Positions 1 to 8,772 of a DNA stretch of 64,000 bases are shown here, piece by piece. The stretch is taken from assembly GCF_015159745.1 (NCBI RefSeq), contig NZ_JADDOJ010000008.1:1-64000 (forward strand). Reading direction: 5' to 3'. Under the pieces are notes generated by a model, which was given only the letters and a program-made list of their open reading frames with translations, was not told the origin of the DNA and did not search any database. Position 1 is the first letter of the stretch; each line of letters starts with the position of its first letter. Source of the DNA: Ramlibacter aquaticus. GTDB lineage: Bacteria; Pseudomonadota; Gammaproteobacteria; Burkholderiales; Burkholderiaceae_C. The position numbers were made by a program, and so were the translations under genes.

Positions 1-353
1 CGGCCCACCCGCCCCAGCCCCAGCGCCACGCCGAAGACGGTGCACAGCACGATGCCGGCGACGGCCGCGCGCAGCGTGTTGGCGACGCCGGCGAGGAAGG
101 CCTTCCAGTAGGGCTGCGAGGCGTCGAAGGGCACCCAGCCCTCGCCGATGTCGAAGCCGGCCGGATCGGCCAGGAAGCCGAAGCCGCCCTGGATGCCGCG
201 CAGGCGCATGTTGTGCAGCGTGAGCATCGCGAGCGCGCCCACGCCAGCGGCCACCAGTGCCAGCACCAACGCCTGCCAGGCCCAGGCGCGCAGGCGGGCG
301 CGCCGCTGCGCCGTGCCCGCGCCGCGCGGCGCCGGGCGCGGCGGGATCGCCAT
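1..353 (-). CDS. Amino-acid ABC transporter permease (N-terminal part; runs off the left edge)
   Basis: Inner-membrane permease of a polar amino-acid ABC importer, resembling AapQ/GltJ-type subunits. About 117 N-terminal residues are visible. They comprise a basic cytoplasmic start rich in Pro and Arg, a first membrane segment (about residues 28-48), a periplasmic stretch, and the start of the permease core with a second hydrophobic segment. The ATG at 353-351 overlaps the stop of the upstream binding-protein gene as TGATG, which suggests translational coupling. The C-terminal half, including the EAA loop that contacts the ATPase, lies outside the window. Assignment rests mainly on the N-terminal pattern and the adjacent AapJ-like binding protein. 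Confidence 0.8.
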   Translation of the reverse strand, partial: MAIPPRPAPRGAGTAQRRARLRAWAWQALVLALVAAGVGALAMLTLHNMRLRGIQGGFGFLADPAGFDIGEGWVPFDASQPYWKAFLAGVANTLRAAVAGIVLCTVFGVALGLGRVG

Positions 354-1378
354 CAGCGCACCGGCGGCGCGTACTGCAGGCCGCCCTTGGACCAGAGGTT
401 GTTGCTGCCGCGCGGCAGGCCGACCGGGCTCTTGGGGCCCACGTTGCGCTCGAAGATCTCGCCGTAGTTGCCGGTGGCCTTGACGGCGCGCGCCAGCCAG
501 GCCTTGTCCAGGCCCAGCAGCTTGCCGGTGTCCTCGGTGGTGCCCAGCAGTCGCCCGATCGCCGGGTCCTTGGTGTCCTGGGCCAGCTTGTCCACGTTGG
601 CCTGGGTGATGCCGTATTCCTCGGCCTCCACCAGGCCGAACAGCACCCACTTGGCGATGGTGAAGAACTCGTCGTCGCCGCGCCGCACGGCCGGGCCCAG
701 CGGCTCCTTGCTGATCAGCTCGGGCAGGATGACGTGGTCGGCGGGGTTCTTGGCCTCCTTGGCGCGGACCGAGGCCAGGCCCGAGGCGTCGGTGGTGTAG
801 GCCTGGCAGCGGCCGGAGAAGTAGGCCGCGTTGGCGGCCTCGAACTTCTCGAACACCACGGGCTTGAGGTTCAGGCCGTTGGCGCGCGAAAAATCGCTCA
901 GGTTCTTCTCGGTGGTGGTGCCGGACTGCACGCAGACGGTGGCGTTCTTCAGCTGCTTGGCGCTCTTGAGCTTGGACTTGGCCGGAACCATGAAGGCCTG
1001 GCCGTCGAAGTAGGTGATGCCCACGAACTCCAGGCCCAGCGAGGCGTCGCGCGTCAGCGTCCAGGTGGTGTTGCGCGACAGGATGTCCACCTCGCCCGAC
1101 TGGATCGCCGCGAAGCGCTGCTGCGACACCAGCGGCACCCACTTCACCTTGCTGGCGTCGCCCAGCACGGCGGCGGCGACGGCGCGGCAGTAGTCCACGT
1201 CCAGGCCGGCCCATTCGCCCTTGCTGTCGGCCTGCGAGAAGCCGGCCACGCCGCTGCTCACGCCGCACACCAGCTGGCCGCGCTGCTTGATCGCGTCCAG
1301 GGTCTTGCCCGCATGGGCGGGCAGCACGAAGGCCGAAGCCAGCAGGGCGGCGGCCGTTGCAAAGTTCTTCAGTTTCAT
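353..1378 (-). CDS. Amino-acid ABC transporter substrate-binding protein (AapJ-like)
   Basis: Periplasmic solute-binding protein of 341 residues, family 3, resembling the general L-amino-acid binding protein AapJ. A signal peptide with cleavage expected after residue 23 (PAHA) precedes the mature start GKTLDAIKQRG. The pattern RGQLVCGVS...GEWAGLDVDYCRAVAAAVLGD is typical of the family. The length matches the AapJ class, which is longer than HisJ-type proteins. The gene is followed by the permease with a one-base overlap and preceded, 68 bases away, by gamma-glutamyltransferase. GGT could therefore release glutamate or other amino acids in the periplasm that this transporter imports; that link is inference from position. 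Confidence 0.88.
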   Translation of the reverse strand: MKLKNFATAAALLASAFVLPAHAGKTLDAIKQRGQLVCGVSSGVAGFSQADSKGEWAGLDVDYCRAVAAAVLGDASKVKWVPLVSQQRFAAIQSGEVDILSRNTTWTLTRDASLGLEFVGITYFDGQAFMVPAKSKLKSAKQLKNATVCVQSGTTTEKNLSDFSRANGLNLKPVVFEKFEAANAAYFSGRCQAYTTDASGLASVRAKEAKNPADHVILPELISKEPLGPAVRRGDDEFFTIAKWVLFGLVEAEEYGITQANVDKLAQDTKDPAIGRLLGTTEDTGKLLGLDKAWLARAVKATGNYGEIFERNVGPKSPVGLPRGSNNLWSKGGLQYAPPVR

Positions 1379-1446
1379 TGTCGGTGTTCTCCGGCTCGTC
1401 CAGGTTGCCAAGGTGCCGACTTTAAAGGCTTGCGCGGCGTCGTGCT

Positions 1447-3426
1447 TCACTCGCCCGCGGCCGCGCCCTCGCGCCGCGGGTCGCTGGCCGCGGCGATGCC
1501 GCCCGGCTCGCGCAGCAGCATCTGGGTGCCGCTGGGCAGCCCGATCTCGCGCACCGGATGGCCCAGGGCCCGCAGCGCATCCAGGGTGGGCGCGGGCCAG
1601 CGGCCGCGTTCCACGTAGAGCTCGTCGCCGCCGATGGTGCCCAGCCAGGGGCGCGCCAGGGCCTGGTCCGGGGCCAGCCCCTGGTCGAGCACGCCGCGCA
1701 AGGCCGTGGTGACGAAGTGCAGGATGAAGGGACCGCCCGCGCTGCCCGTGGCGGCCAGCACGTCGCCGGTGGCGGGGTCCAGCACCAGCGTGGGGGCCAT
1801 GGACGAGCGCGGCCGCTTGCCCGGCTGCACGCGGTTGGCGACCGGGCGGCCGTCGTCCCCCCGCGGCGCGAAGCTGAAGTCGGTGAGCTGGTTGTTGAGC
1901 AGGAAGCCGCCCGCCAGGCCGCGTCCGCGGTTGGCCATGATGCGGGCGCCGAAGGCGGCCTCCACGCTGGTGGTCATGGCGACCGCGTTGCCCTGGCCAT
2001 CGATCACGGACAGGTGGGAGGTCCCGTGCTCGGGCTGGGCCGCCATGGGCGCGTAGGCCGAGCGCTGCGCGCCGGGCTCGCCGGCGGGCACCGGCGAGGG
2101 CATGCGCGCCGTGCCGATGCGCGCGGCGCGCGTGGCGAGGTAGGCGGGCGCGAGCAGCGCGTCCCAGCCGCCCGGCGGCGGCTCGGTGAAGGCCGGGTCG
2201 GCGATGTACTGGGCCCGGTCGGCGAAGGCCAGCCGCGAGGCCTCGGCGTAGCGGTGCAGGGCGGCCACCGTGCTGGCGGGGGCCGTCGCGCCCGCGGGCG
2301 GCGCGCCGCTTCCAGGCCTGGGAGTCGTCTCGGCATCGGCCAGCGGGATGCGTGGCGCGGTGCCCGCCTCGGCCTCGGCCGCAGCCAGCAGCCCCAGCAT
2401 CTGCCCCACCGTGATCGCGCCCGAGGAGGGCGGCCCCATGCCGCACAGGCGCAGCACGCGCTGCAGGGCCCGGTGGTCGAAGCACAGCGGCGCGCGGCGT
2501 TGGGGGCGGTAATCGCGCAGGTCCTGCAGCGTCATCCGGCCGGGGTTGGTGGGATGGCTGCGCACCGCGTGCACGATGGCCTGGGCGAACTCGCCCCTCA
2601 TGAGGCCGGCGGCGCCCTCGCGGGCGATTGCCCGCAGGGCCGCGGCCAGCTCGGGGTTGCGCAGCCTGTGGCCCACCGGCCAGGGGCTGCCGTCCGGCGC
2701 CAGGAAATAGGCCGCGGCCACCGGGTCGCGCCGCAGGTCGCCGTCGGCGAGCAGGGACGCGTGCAGGCGCGGACTCAGCGCGAAGCCCTCGTCGGCCAGC
2801 CGGATCGCGGGCGCCAGCAGCCGGGCCCAGGGCAGCCTGCCGTGTTCACGGTGCACCTGGGCCAGCATGGCCACCGCCCCGGGCACGCCTACGGCGCGCC
2901 CGCCGACCAGGGCCTCGTGGAAGGGCAGGGGCCGGCCGGCGGCGTCCAGGAACAGGCGCTCGTCGGCGGCGGCGGGCGCCGTCTCGCGCCCGTCGTAGGC
3001 CAGCGTGCGGCCGTCCATGTGCAGCAGCAGGAAGGCGCCGCCGCCCAGGCCGCTGGACTGCGGCTCGACCAGGGCCAGCACCATCTGCGCGGCGATCGCG
3101 GCATCGACGGCGTTGCCGCCCTCGCGCAGGACCTGCGCGCCCGCCTGTGAGGCGAGCGGATGGGCGCTGGCGATGGCGAAGTGGCGGAAGTGCTGCAGCG
3201 GCTGCGGGGTCCAGCCGGAGGCGACTTCGGGTTGCTCGGCGCGGGGGGCGCTCGCCGGGCCCACCGCGGGGGCGGTGACCGGCGCGGCGGGCGACAGCGC
3301 GGCGCCGGCCGGGGCCGGCAGGCGGCCTTCCGCCCCGGCCGGCGCCCGGGGCGCCGATGTGCAGGCGGCCAGAAGGGCCGCGCAGGCCGCGGCCGCCAGC
3401 CAGCGCGGCGGGGCCCTGCGCCTCAT
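1447..3426 (-). CDS. ggt: Gamma-glutamyltransferase, lipoprotein form
   Basis: N-terminal-nucleophile hydrolase that removes or transfers gamma-glutamyl groups from glutathione and related peptides. 659 residues. The N terminus carries a lipobox (LAAC, Cys22), so the protein is probably an outer-membrane lipoprotein, followed by an Ala/Pro linker to about residue 65. The autocleavage site is GTSHLSVID, with the expected nucleophile Thr469. The YDGRETAP segment (Arg147) is the usual gamma-glutamyl carboxylate binder, and PPSSGAIT and the glycine-rich LAGGFLLNN region also fit. A Pro/Ala/Gly-rich insert lies at about 362-386, before the cleavage site. The SDR gene ends 4 bases upstream of this start, so they are probably co-transcribed. 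Confidence 0.92.
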   Translation of the reverse strand: MRRRAPPRWLAAAACAALLAACTSAPRAPAGAEGRLPAPAGAALSPAAPVTAPAVGPASAPRAEQPEVASGWTPQPLQHFRHFAIASAHPLASQAGAQVLREGGNAVDAAIAAQMVLALVEPQSSGLGGGAFLLLHMDGRTLAYDGRETAPAAADERLFLDAAGRPLPFHEALVGGRAVGVPGAVAMLAQVHREHGRLPWARLLAPAIRLADEGFALSPRLHASLLADGDLRRDPVAAAYFLAPDGSPWPVGHRLRNPELAAALRAIAREGAAGLMRGEFAQAIVHAVRSHPTNPGRMTLQDLRDYRPQRRAPLCFDHRALQRVLRLCGMGPPSSGAITVGQMLGLLAAAEAEAGTAPRIPLADAETTPRPGSGAPPAGATAPASTVAALHRYAEASRLAFADRAQYIADPAFTEPPPGGWDALLAPAYLATRAARIGTARMPSPVPAGEPGAQRSAYAPMAAQPEHGTSHLSVIDGQGNAVAMTTSVEAAFGARIMANRGRGLAGGFLLNNQLTDFSFAPRGDDGRPVANRVQPGKRPRSSMAPTLVLDPATGDVLAATGSAGGPFILHFVTTALRGVLDQGLAPDQALARPWLGTIGGDELYVERGRWPAPTLDALRALGHPVREIGLPSGTQMLLREPGGIAAASDPRREGAAAGE

Positions 3427-3430
3427 GCGT

Positions 3431-4189
3431 TCAGCGCGGCGCCAGGCGGATCGCGCCGTCGAGGCGAATCACCTCGCCGTTGAGCATGTCGTTCTCGAAG
3501 ATGTGCTTGGCCAGCTTGGCGTAGTCCTGCGGCGTGCCCAGGCGGGAGGGGAAGGGCACGGCAGCGGCCAGCGAGTCCTGCACTTCCTTGGGCATGCCGA
3601 ACATCATGGGCGTGCCGAAGATGCCGGGGGCGATGGTCATGTTGCGGATGCCGTTGCGCGCCAGGTCGCGGGCGATGGGCAGCGTCATGCCGACCACGCC
3701 GCCCTTGGAGGCGCTGTACGCGGCCTGGCCGATCTGGCCGTCGTAGGCCGCGACCGAGGCGGTGGAGATGATGCAGCCGCGCTCGCCGGTGGCTTCGGGC
3801 TCGTTCTTGCTCATGGCGTCGGCCGCCAGGCGGGTCATGTTGAAGGTGCCCACCAGGTTGACCATGATGACCTTGGTGTAGACGGCCAGGCTGTGCGGCC
3901 CGGTCTTGCCCACGGTCTTCTCGGCCGGGGCGATGCCGGCGCAGTTCACCAGGCCCATGAGCTTGCCCATGGACTGGGCCTTGGCCACCACGGCCTGGCC
4001 ATCGGCCTCGTTGCTCACGTCGCACTTGACGAAGGCGCCACCGAGGCGGCGGGCGACTTCCTCGCCCTTTTCGACCTGCATGTCGGCGATGACGACCTTG
4101 GCGCCGGCGGCGGCCAGCATGTCAGCCGTGCCCTCGCCGAGGCCCGAGGCCCCGCCCGTGACGATGAAAACCTTGCCCTGGATGTCCAT
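3431..4189 (-). CDS. SDR-family dehydrogenase (3-hydroxyacyl-CoA dehydrogenase type-2-like)
   Basis: NAD(P)-dependent short-chain dehydrogenase of 252 residues. Visible motifs are the nucleotide-binding TGGASGLG (11-18), NCAG (82-85), catalytic Ser145, and Tyr158-x3-Lys162 (YSASK). The C-terminal region with [10 protein letters not shown] and PFPSRLG resembles human HSD17B10-type 3-hydroxyacyl-CoA dehydrogenases, so a role in fatty-acid or branched-chain acyl-CoA oxidation is plausible. The substrate cannot be fixed from sequence. A GGAGAAC-type ribosome site precedes the ATG, and the gene heads the minus-strand run SDR-ggt-binding protein-permease. The upstream region contains an AT-richer stretch with ACGTAAACGT-type repeats (about 4213-4228) that could hold an operator. 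Confidence 0.88.
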   Translation of the reverse strand: MDIQGKVFIVTGGASGLGEGTADMLAAAGAKVVIADMQVEKGEEVARRLGGAFVKCDVSNEADGQAVVAKAQSMGKLMGLVNCAGIAPAEKTVGKTGPHSLAVYTKVIMVNLVGTFNMTRLAADAMSKNEPEATGERGCIISTASVAAYDGQIGQAAYSASKGGVVGMTLPIARDLARNGIRNMTIAPGIFGTPMMFGMPKEVQDSLAAAVPFPSRLGTPQDYAKLAKHIFENDMLNGEVIRLDGAIRLAPR

Positions 4190-4270
4190 GCGTTCTCCTG
4201 ATGGTGATTGACGTTGACGTAAACGTCATTATCACCCCGGCCGCAGGGTGCCCCGCGGGCCGGCGCGCCC

Positions 4271-4302
4271 AAGAAAAAAGCCCCGGTGCATGCACCGGGG
4301 CT
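4271..4302 (-). terminator. Rho-independent terminator downstream of the phasin gene
   Basis: A perfect palindrome at 4279-4302 (AGCCCCGGTGCA and its complement) is followed, in the minus direction, by a T-rich run (A-rich at 4271-4279 on the plus strand). It lies 142 bases beyond the phasin stop and upstream of the SDR gene. Confidence 0.8.
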
Positions 4303-4410
4303 GAATGGATCCCGAACCCGTGAGGGTTGCGAAGGACCCGAGGAGACAACTTGGGGGACGTCCGTCCCGATACCTGGGATATCGGCCCGGGCGTCCGGAA
4401 TTCAAGGGGC

Positions 4411-4429
4411 GGCACCCGCGAAGGGTGCC
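4411..4429 (-). other. Hairpin just downstream of the phasin stop
   Basis: GGCACCC and GGGTGCC form a 7-bp stem with a 5-base loop, 15 bases past the phasin stop. No U tract follows on either strand, so it may be a 3' stabilising or pausing structure ahead of the real terminator at 4271-4302. Confidence 0.4.
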
Positions 4430-4443
4430 GCACCCGCCGGGGC

Positions 4444-4992
4444 TCAGCGCTTGGCGCGGGCGGTGGTCGCCTTGGTGGCGGTCACGGCCTGGTTGGCGAC
4501 GGCGTTGAAGTTGGCTTCGGCCACTTCGGTCGCCTGCTTCACGGCCTTTTGCACGGATTCCAGGGCGTTGTTGCCGGCGGCAATGGCGCTCTTGAACACG
4601 GCGACGGCGGTTTCGCTGCCGGCCGGGGCGTTCTTGGCGGCGTTGTCCACCACGGACAGTACCTTCTTCTGCATGTCGGTCGCCTGGGCTTCGATGGCCT
4701 TGGTGAACTCGGCACCGGTGCCGGAGGCGATGTCATACAGGTGGCGGCTGTAGGCGGCGCTCTTCTCGGCCAGGGGCTGGAACAGCGAGGCTTGCAGGGC
4801 CAGCAGCTCTTGCGCGTCCTTGACGGACAGCAGGGCCTGGCTGGTGCCGGCGGCTTCGGCCAGGGCGGCCTTGGAAGCGGTCATGTTCAGCTCGACCAGC
4901 TTTTCCACGCCTTCGAAAGCCTTGGCGGTCAGGCCGAACAGGGTTTCGACGGAAGCCTTCTGGGAAGCGATCAGTTGTTCGGGGGTCAGCAT
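4444..4992 (-). CDS. Phasin family protein (PHA granule-associated)
   Basis: Small amphipathic alpha-helical protein of 182 residues that coats polyhydroxyalkanoate granules. It starts [20 protein letters not shown], the typical phasin_2 domain onset, is rich in Ala/Glu/Lys/Val without Cys or Trp, and ends in a basic KATTARAKR tail. An in-frame ATG six codons earlier exists, but the ATG at 4992 is preceded by GGAGAAACCGCA with good spacing, so I chose it. The promoter region upstream holds two PhaR-like operators (5053-5069 and 5113-5127) around a TTGCAA/TACAAT promoter. This indicates derepression when PHA accumulates, as established for PhaR-phasin systems. Confidence 0.93.
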   Translation of the reverse strand: MLTPEQLIASQKASVETLFGLTAKAFEGVEKLVELNMTASKAALAEAAGTSQALLSVKDAQELLALQASLFQPLAEKSAAYSRHLYDIASGTGAEFTKAIEAQATDMQKKVLSVVDNAAKNAPAGSETAVAVFKSAIAAGNNALESVQKAVKQATEVAEANFNAVANQAVTATKATTARAKR

Positions 4993-5052
4993 TGCGGTTT
5001 CTCCAATCATTGAGGGTTGGGATAGAGCCGCTCCGCCCGGGCTCTTCAGCCC

Positions 5053-5069
5053 ATGTTGCAGTGCAGCAT
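5053..5069 (-). promoter_or_regulatory. PhaR-like operator overlapping the phasin transcription start
   Basis: Near-palindrome ATGTTGC-AGT-GCAGCAT (6 of 7 arm positions match). It contains TTGC-N3-GCAG, close to the CTGC-N3-GCAG type of site described for PhaR. It lies just downstream of the predicted -10, at about +1 to +17. Confidence 0.55.
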
Positions 5070-5076
5070 GGTTCGG

Positions 5077-5104
5077 ATTGTACGGAGCCGGCCGGAGATT
5101 GCAA
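5077..5104 (-). promoter_or_regulatory. Predicted sigma-70 promoter of the phasin gene
   Basis: On the minus strand TTGCAA (5104-5099), a 16-base spacer, then TACAAT (5082-5077). The start point would fall near 5070, giving a leader of about 78 bases. The two PhaR-like palindromes sit immediately on either side. Confidence 0.55.
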
Positions 5105-5112
5105 GCCCTTTT

Positions 5113-5127
5113 TGTTGCGATGCAACA
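5113..5127. promoter_or_regulatory. Second PhaR-like operator upstream of the phasin promoter
   Basis: Perfect inverted repeat TGTTGC-GAT-GCAACA, the same architecture as the site at 5053-5069, centred 59 bases away and just upstream of the predicted -35. A second CTAGG-type inverted repeat (5128-5149) abuts it. Confidence 0.55.
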
Positions 5128-5149
5128 TTCTAGGAATTCCTGCCTAGAA
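5128..5149. repeat. CTAGG-type inverted repeat between phasin and hydrolase genes
   Basis: TTCTAGG and CCTAGAA form 7-bp arms around an 8-base spacer, and AGGAATTCCT inside is itself palindromic. It lies in the divergent region, 35 bases before the start of the histone-deacetylase-like gene. A related repeat occurs at 62940-62957. Confidence 0.5.
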
Positions 5150-5183
5150 ACGGGGGCCGGCGCCCGGCCCCGACAATGCGGGC

Positions 5184-6109
5184 ATGCGGGTTTTCTATGC
5201 CACCCAGTACGTTCTGTCCCTGCCGCAGGGCCATCGCTTTCCCATGGAGAAGTACCGGCTGCTGCGCGACCGGCTCGCGGCTGAGCTGCCGGAGGTCGAG
5301 CTCGGACAGGCCGAGCCGGCCACGGACGGGGAACTGGCGCTGGTGCACAGCCCCGCCTATGTGGCCGGCATCCAGGACGGCAGCGTGGACCCGCGCATCC
5401 TGCGCGAGATCGGCTTCCCCTGGAGCCCGGCCATGGCCGACCGGGCGCGACGCTCGGTGGGGGCCACGATCAGCGCCTGCCGCGCGGCCTTGCGCGACGG
5501 CATCGCCGCCAACATCGCCGGCGGCACCCACCATTCCTACCCCGACAAGGGCGGCGGCTTCTGCGTCTTCAACGACGCCGCGGTGGCGGCGCGGCTGATG
5601 CAGGCCGAATGGGCGCGCACCCGGCGGCGGCCCCTGCAGGTGGCCATCGTCGACCTGGACGTGCACCAGGGCAACGGCACGGCGCGCATCTTCCAGGGCG
5701 ACCCCAGCGTGTTCACACTGTCCCTGCACGGGGAGAAGAACTTCCCCTTCCGCAAGGAGGCCTCGGACCTGGACGTGGAACTGCCCGACGGCTGCACCGA
5801 CGAGCCCTACCAGCAGGCGCTGGAGCGGGCGCTGGACGAACTGGCGGCCCGCTTCGACCCGGGCCTGGTGATCTACCTGGCCGGCGCCGACCCGCACGAG
5901 GGCGACCGCCTGGGCCGGCTCAAGCTCAGCTGGGACGGGCTGGAGGCGCGCGACCGGCGGGTCTTCGACTGGGCCTGGTCGCGCGGCCTGCCGCTGGCCT
6001 TCGCCATGGCGGGCGGCTACGGCCACCGCATCGAGGACACGGTGCAGGCCCAGGTCAACACCTTCCGCGTGGCGCTGCAGTACGCGCGGCGCTGGCAGAA
6101 TCGGGCGCG

Positions 6110-6113
<4 letters not shown>
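5184..6113 (+). CDS. Histone deacetylase-like (acetoin-utilisation family) zinc hydrolase
   Basis: Zinc-dependent amidohydrolase of the arginase/deacetylase fold, 309 residues. The full active site is visible: HH pair at 116-117 (THHSY), [10 protein letters not shown] with zinc ligands Asp159 and His161, third ligand Asp236 in GADPHEGD, and Tyr279 in GGYG. Bacterial members deacetylate polyamines, lysine or small N-acetyl compounds; the substrate here is unknown. A GACAAT hexamer (5172-5177) ends 6 bases before the ATG with no Shine-Dalgarno sequence between, so the mRNA may be leaderless. The stop overlaps the next start as ATGA, which links it to the thioesterase. Confidence 0.88.
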
Positions 6114-6555
<442 letters not shown>

Positions 6556-6559
<4 letters not shown>

Positions 6560-7284
6560 GCACAGCCTCCCAGGTCAGCACCCGCATCGAAGACCCCGCC
6601 AGCGTGGACGCGGCGATCGAGAGCCGCTTCTCCACCCGCGCCTTCCTGCCCACGCCGGTGCCGCGCGCCACCATCGAGGACATCCTGCGGGTCGCCAGCC
6701 GCGCCCCCTCGGGCACCAACACCCAGCCCTGGAAGGTCCACGTGCTCACCGGCGCCAGCCGCGACGGGCTGGTCGCGAAGGTCTGCGCCGCGCACGATGC
6801 GGTGCGCGACAACCCGGCCCTGGCCGCCGAGTACCAGGAGGAATACGACTACTACCCCAGCCAGTGGGTCTCGCCCTACATCGACCGCCGGCGCGAGAAC
6901 GGCTGGGGCCTGTACGGCCTGCTGGGCATCACCAAGGGCGACAAGGAGAAGATGCATGCGCAGCACCAGCGCAACTTCCGCTTCTTCGACGCGCCGGTGG
7001 GCCTGATGTTCACCGTGGACCGGGTGATGGGACGGGGCGCCTTGCTCGATTGCGGCGCCTTCATGCAGAACATCATGGTCGCGGCCCGTGCGCGCGGCCT
7101 GCACACCTGCCCGCAGGCGGCCTGGAACAACTACTGGAAGCTCGTGATGCAGCACATCGGCGCGGGGGAGGGCGAGATGCTGGTCTGCGGCATGGCGCTG
7201 GGCTTCGCGGACGAGTCCGCGCTGGTGAACCGCTTCCACACCCCCCGCGAGCCGGTGGCGAACTTCACCCGCTTCCACGACTGA
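6556..7284 (+). CDS. Nitroreductase family protein (FMN-dependent)
   Basis: FMN-dependent NAD(P)H oxidoreductase of the nitroreductase fold, 242 residues. Motifs are the early FMN phosphate-binding segment [11 protein letters not shown] (about 22-32), [13 protein letters not shown] (about 51-63), and the later [24 protein letters not shown] region. Its length and the SGTNTQPW pattern resemble NfnB-like or BluB-related reductases of proteobacteria, but no specific substrate is implied. It is the third gene of the ATGA-coupled deacetylase-thioesterase-nitroreductase unit. No terminator is visible in the 114 bases after it. Confidence 0.88.
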
Positions 7285-7398
7285 AGCGGCATTGCTGGCG
7301 CCGGGCCGGTGCCCGGTCGGCACGGGCCTAAAAATTCCGGCGCCCGAGGGCATCCCCGCAGCGGGATTCGCCAGCCTGCGAGGTATGCTCGAGGGTTG

Positions 7399-8754
7399 AT
7401 GGCTCCAGACCCCCTGACCCTCGATGGCACCCGTCTCGGGGTCGCCTGGGGGATCCCCTTCGCGGGGCTGCTGCTGTCCATCGCGCTGCTGCCGCTGCTG
7501 GCCCCGCGCCTGTGGCACCACCACTACGGCAAGATCGCCGCCGGCTGGGCGCTGGCCTTCCTGCTCCCTTTCGCCGCCCGCTTCGGCAACGGTGCCGCCT
7601 CGCATGCCTTCCTGCACGCCCTGCTGGAGGAGTACCTTCCCTTCGTCATCCTGCTGGCCGCGCTGTACGCGGTCTCGGGCGGCATCCACGTCCGGGGCAA
7701 CCTGCACGGCAGCCCGGGCCTGAACACCGCGGTGCTGGCGGTGGGGGCGGTGCTGGCGAGCTTCATGGGCACCACGGGGGCGTCCATGCTGCTGGTGCGC
7801 CCGCTGGTGCGCGCCAACGACAACCGGCGCCACAAGGCCCACGTCTTCGTGTTCTTCATCTTCATCGTCTCCAACGCCGGGGGCTCCCTGACCCCGCTGG
7901 GCGACCCGCCGTTGTTCCTGGGCTTCCTGCAGGGCGTGACCTTCTTCTGGACGGTGTCCCACCTGCTGCCGGACACCCTGTTCCTGGTCGGCTCGCTGCT
8001 TATCCTGTTCTGGCTCATCGACCGCCACTGGTACAGCCACGAGGATCTGCTGCCCCGCGACCCCACGCCCGACACCCCGCGCATCGGCTTCGACGGTGCG
8101 CGCAATTTCTGGCTGCTGGCCGCCATCGTGGGCCTGGTGCTCATGAGCGGCCTGTGGAAGACCGACGCCGGGCTGGACCTGGCGGGCGTGCACCTGGACC
8201 TGCCCGGCCTGGTGCGCGACCTCGGGCTGCTGGCGGTGCTGCTGCTGTCGCTGTGGATCACCCCCGCCGGCGTGCACGCCGACAACCAGTTCGGCTGGGG
8301 CCCCATGGCCGAGGTCGCCAAGCTGTTCGCCGCCATCTTCCTGACCATCGCGCCCGTGATCGCCATGCTGCGCGCCGGCCTGCAGGGCCCGTTCGCGCCC
8401 GTGGTCGCGGCCGTGACGAATGCCGACGGCTCACCCAGCCCGGCCGCCTACTTCTGGGCCACCGGCGTGCTCAGCTCCTTCCTGGACAACGCGCCCACCT
8501 ACCTGGTGTTCTTCAACACCGCAGGGGGGCAGGCGCAGCAGCTCATGAGCGCCCACGCGCCCACGCTGGCCGCGATCTCGGCCGGCGCGGTGTTCATGGG
8601 CGCCAACACCTACATCGGCAACGCGCCCAACATGATGGTCAAGGCCATCGCGCAGGAGCGCGGCGTCCCCATGCCCAGTTTCTTCGGCTACATGGCCTGG
8701 TCCGGCGCCATCCTGGTGCCGCTGTTCCTCGTCATGACCTACTTCTTCATCTGA
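7399..8754 (+). CDS. Sodium:proton antiporter-like ion transporter (NhaD/CitMHS superfamily)
   Basis: Polytopic inner-membrane protein of 451 residues with about 11-12 hydrophobic segments. The conserved repeat-like motifs SFMGTTGASMLLVRP and SNAGGSLTPLGDPPLFLG, then a second half with SSFLDNAPTYLVF and GANTYIGNAPNMMVKAI, are those of the ion-transporter superfamily. Members annotated as sodium:proton antiporters share them; the transported ion is inferred. I chose the ATG at 7399 because it is preceded by a TATGCT hexamer (7384-7389) only 9 bases away, which excludes the upstream in-frame start from a transcript beginning there. The next gene starts 18 bases downstream. Confidence 0.82.
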   Translation: MAPDPLTLDGTRLGVAWGIPFAGLLLSIALLPLLAPRLWHHHYGKIAAGWALAFLLPFAARFGNGAASHAFLHALLEEYLPFVILLAALYAVSGGIHVRGNLHGSPGLNTAVLAVGAVLASFMGTTGASMLLVRPLVRANDNRRHKAHVFVFFIFIVSNAGGSLTPLGDPPLFLGFLQGVTFFWTVSHLLPDTLFLVGSLLILFWLIDRHWYSHEDLLPRDPTPDTPRIGFDGARNFWLLAAIVGLVLMSGLWKTDAGLDLAGVHLDLPGLVRDLGLLAVLLLSLWITPAGVHADNQFGWGPMAEVAKLFAAIFLTIAPVIAMLRAGLQGPFAPVVAAVTNADGSPSPAAYFWATGVLSSFLDNAPTYLVFFNTAGGQAQQLMSAHAPTLAAISAGAVFMGANTYIGNAPNMMVKAIAQERGVPMPSFFGYMAWSGAILVPLFLVMTYFFI

Positions 8755-8772
8755 ACCGAAAGTGCAGTGCCC

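Noticed and set aside
4411-4429. Second terminator of the phasin gene
   Set aside because: A good stem but no T run in either direction; reported only as a hairpin.
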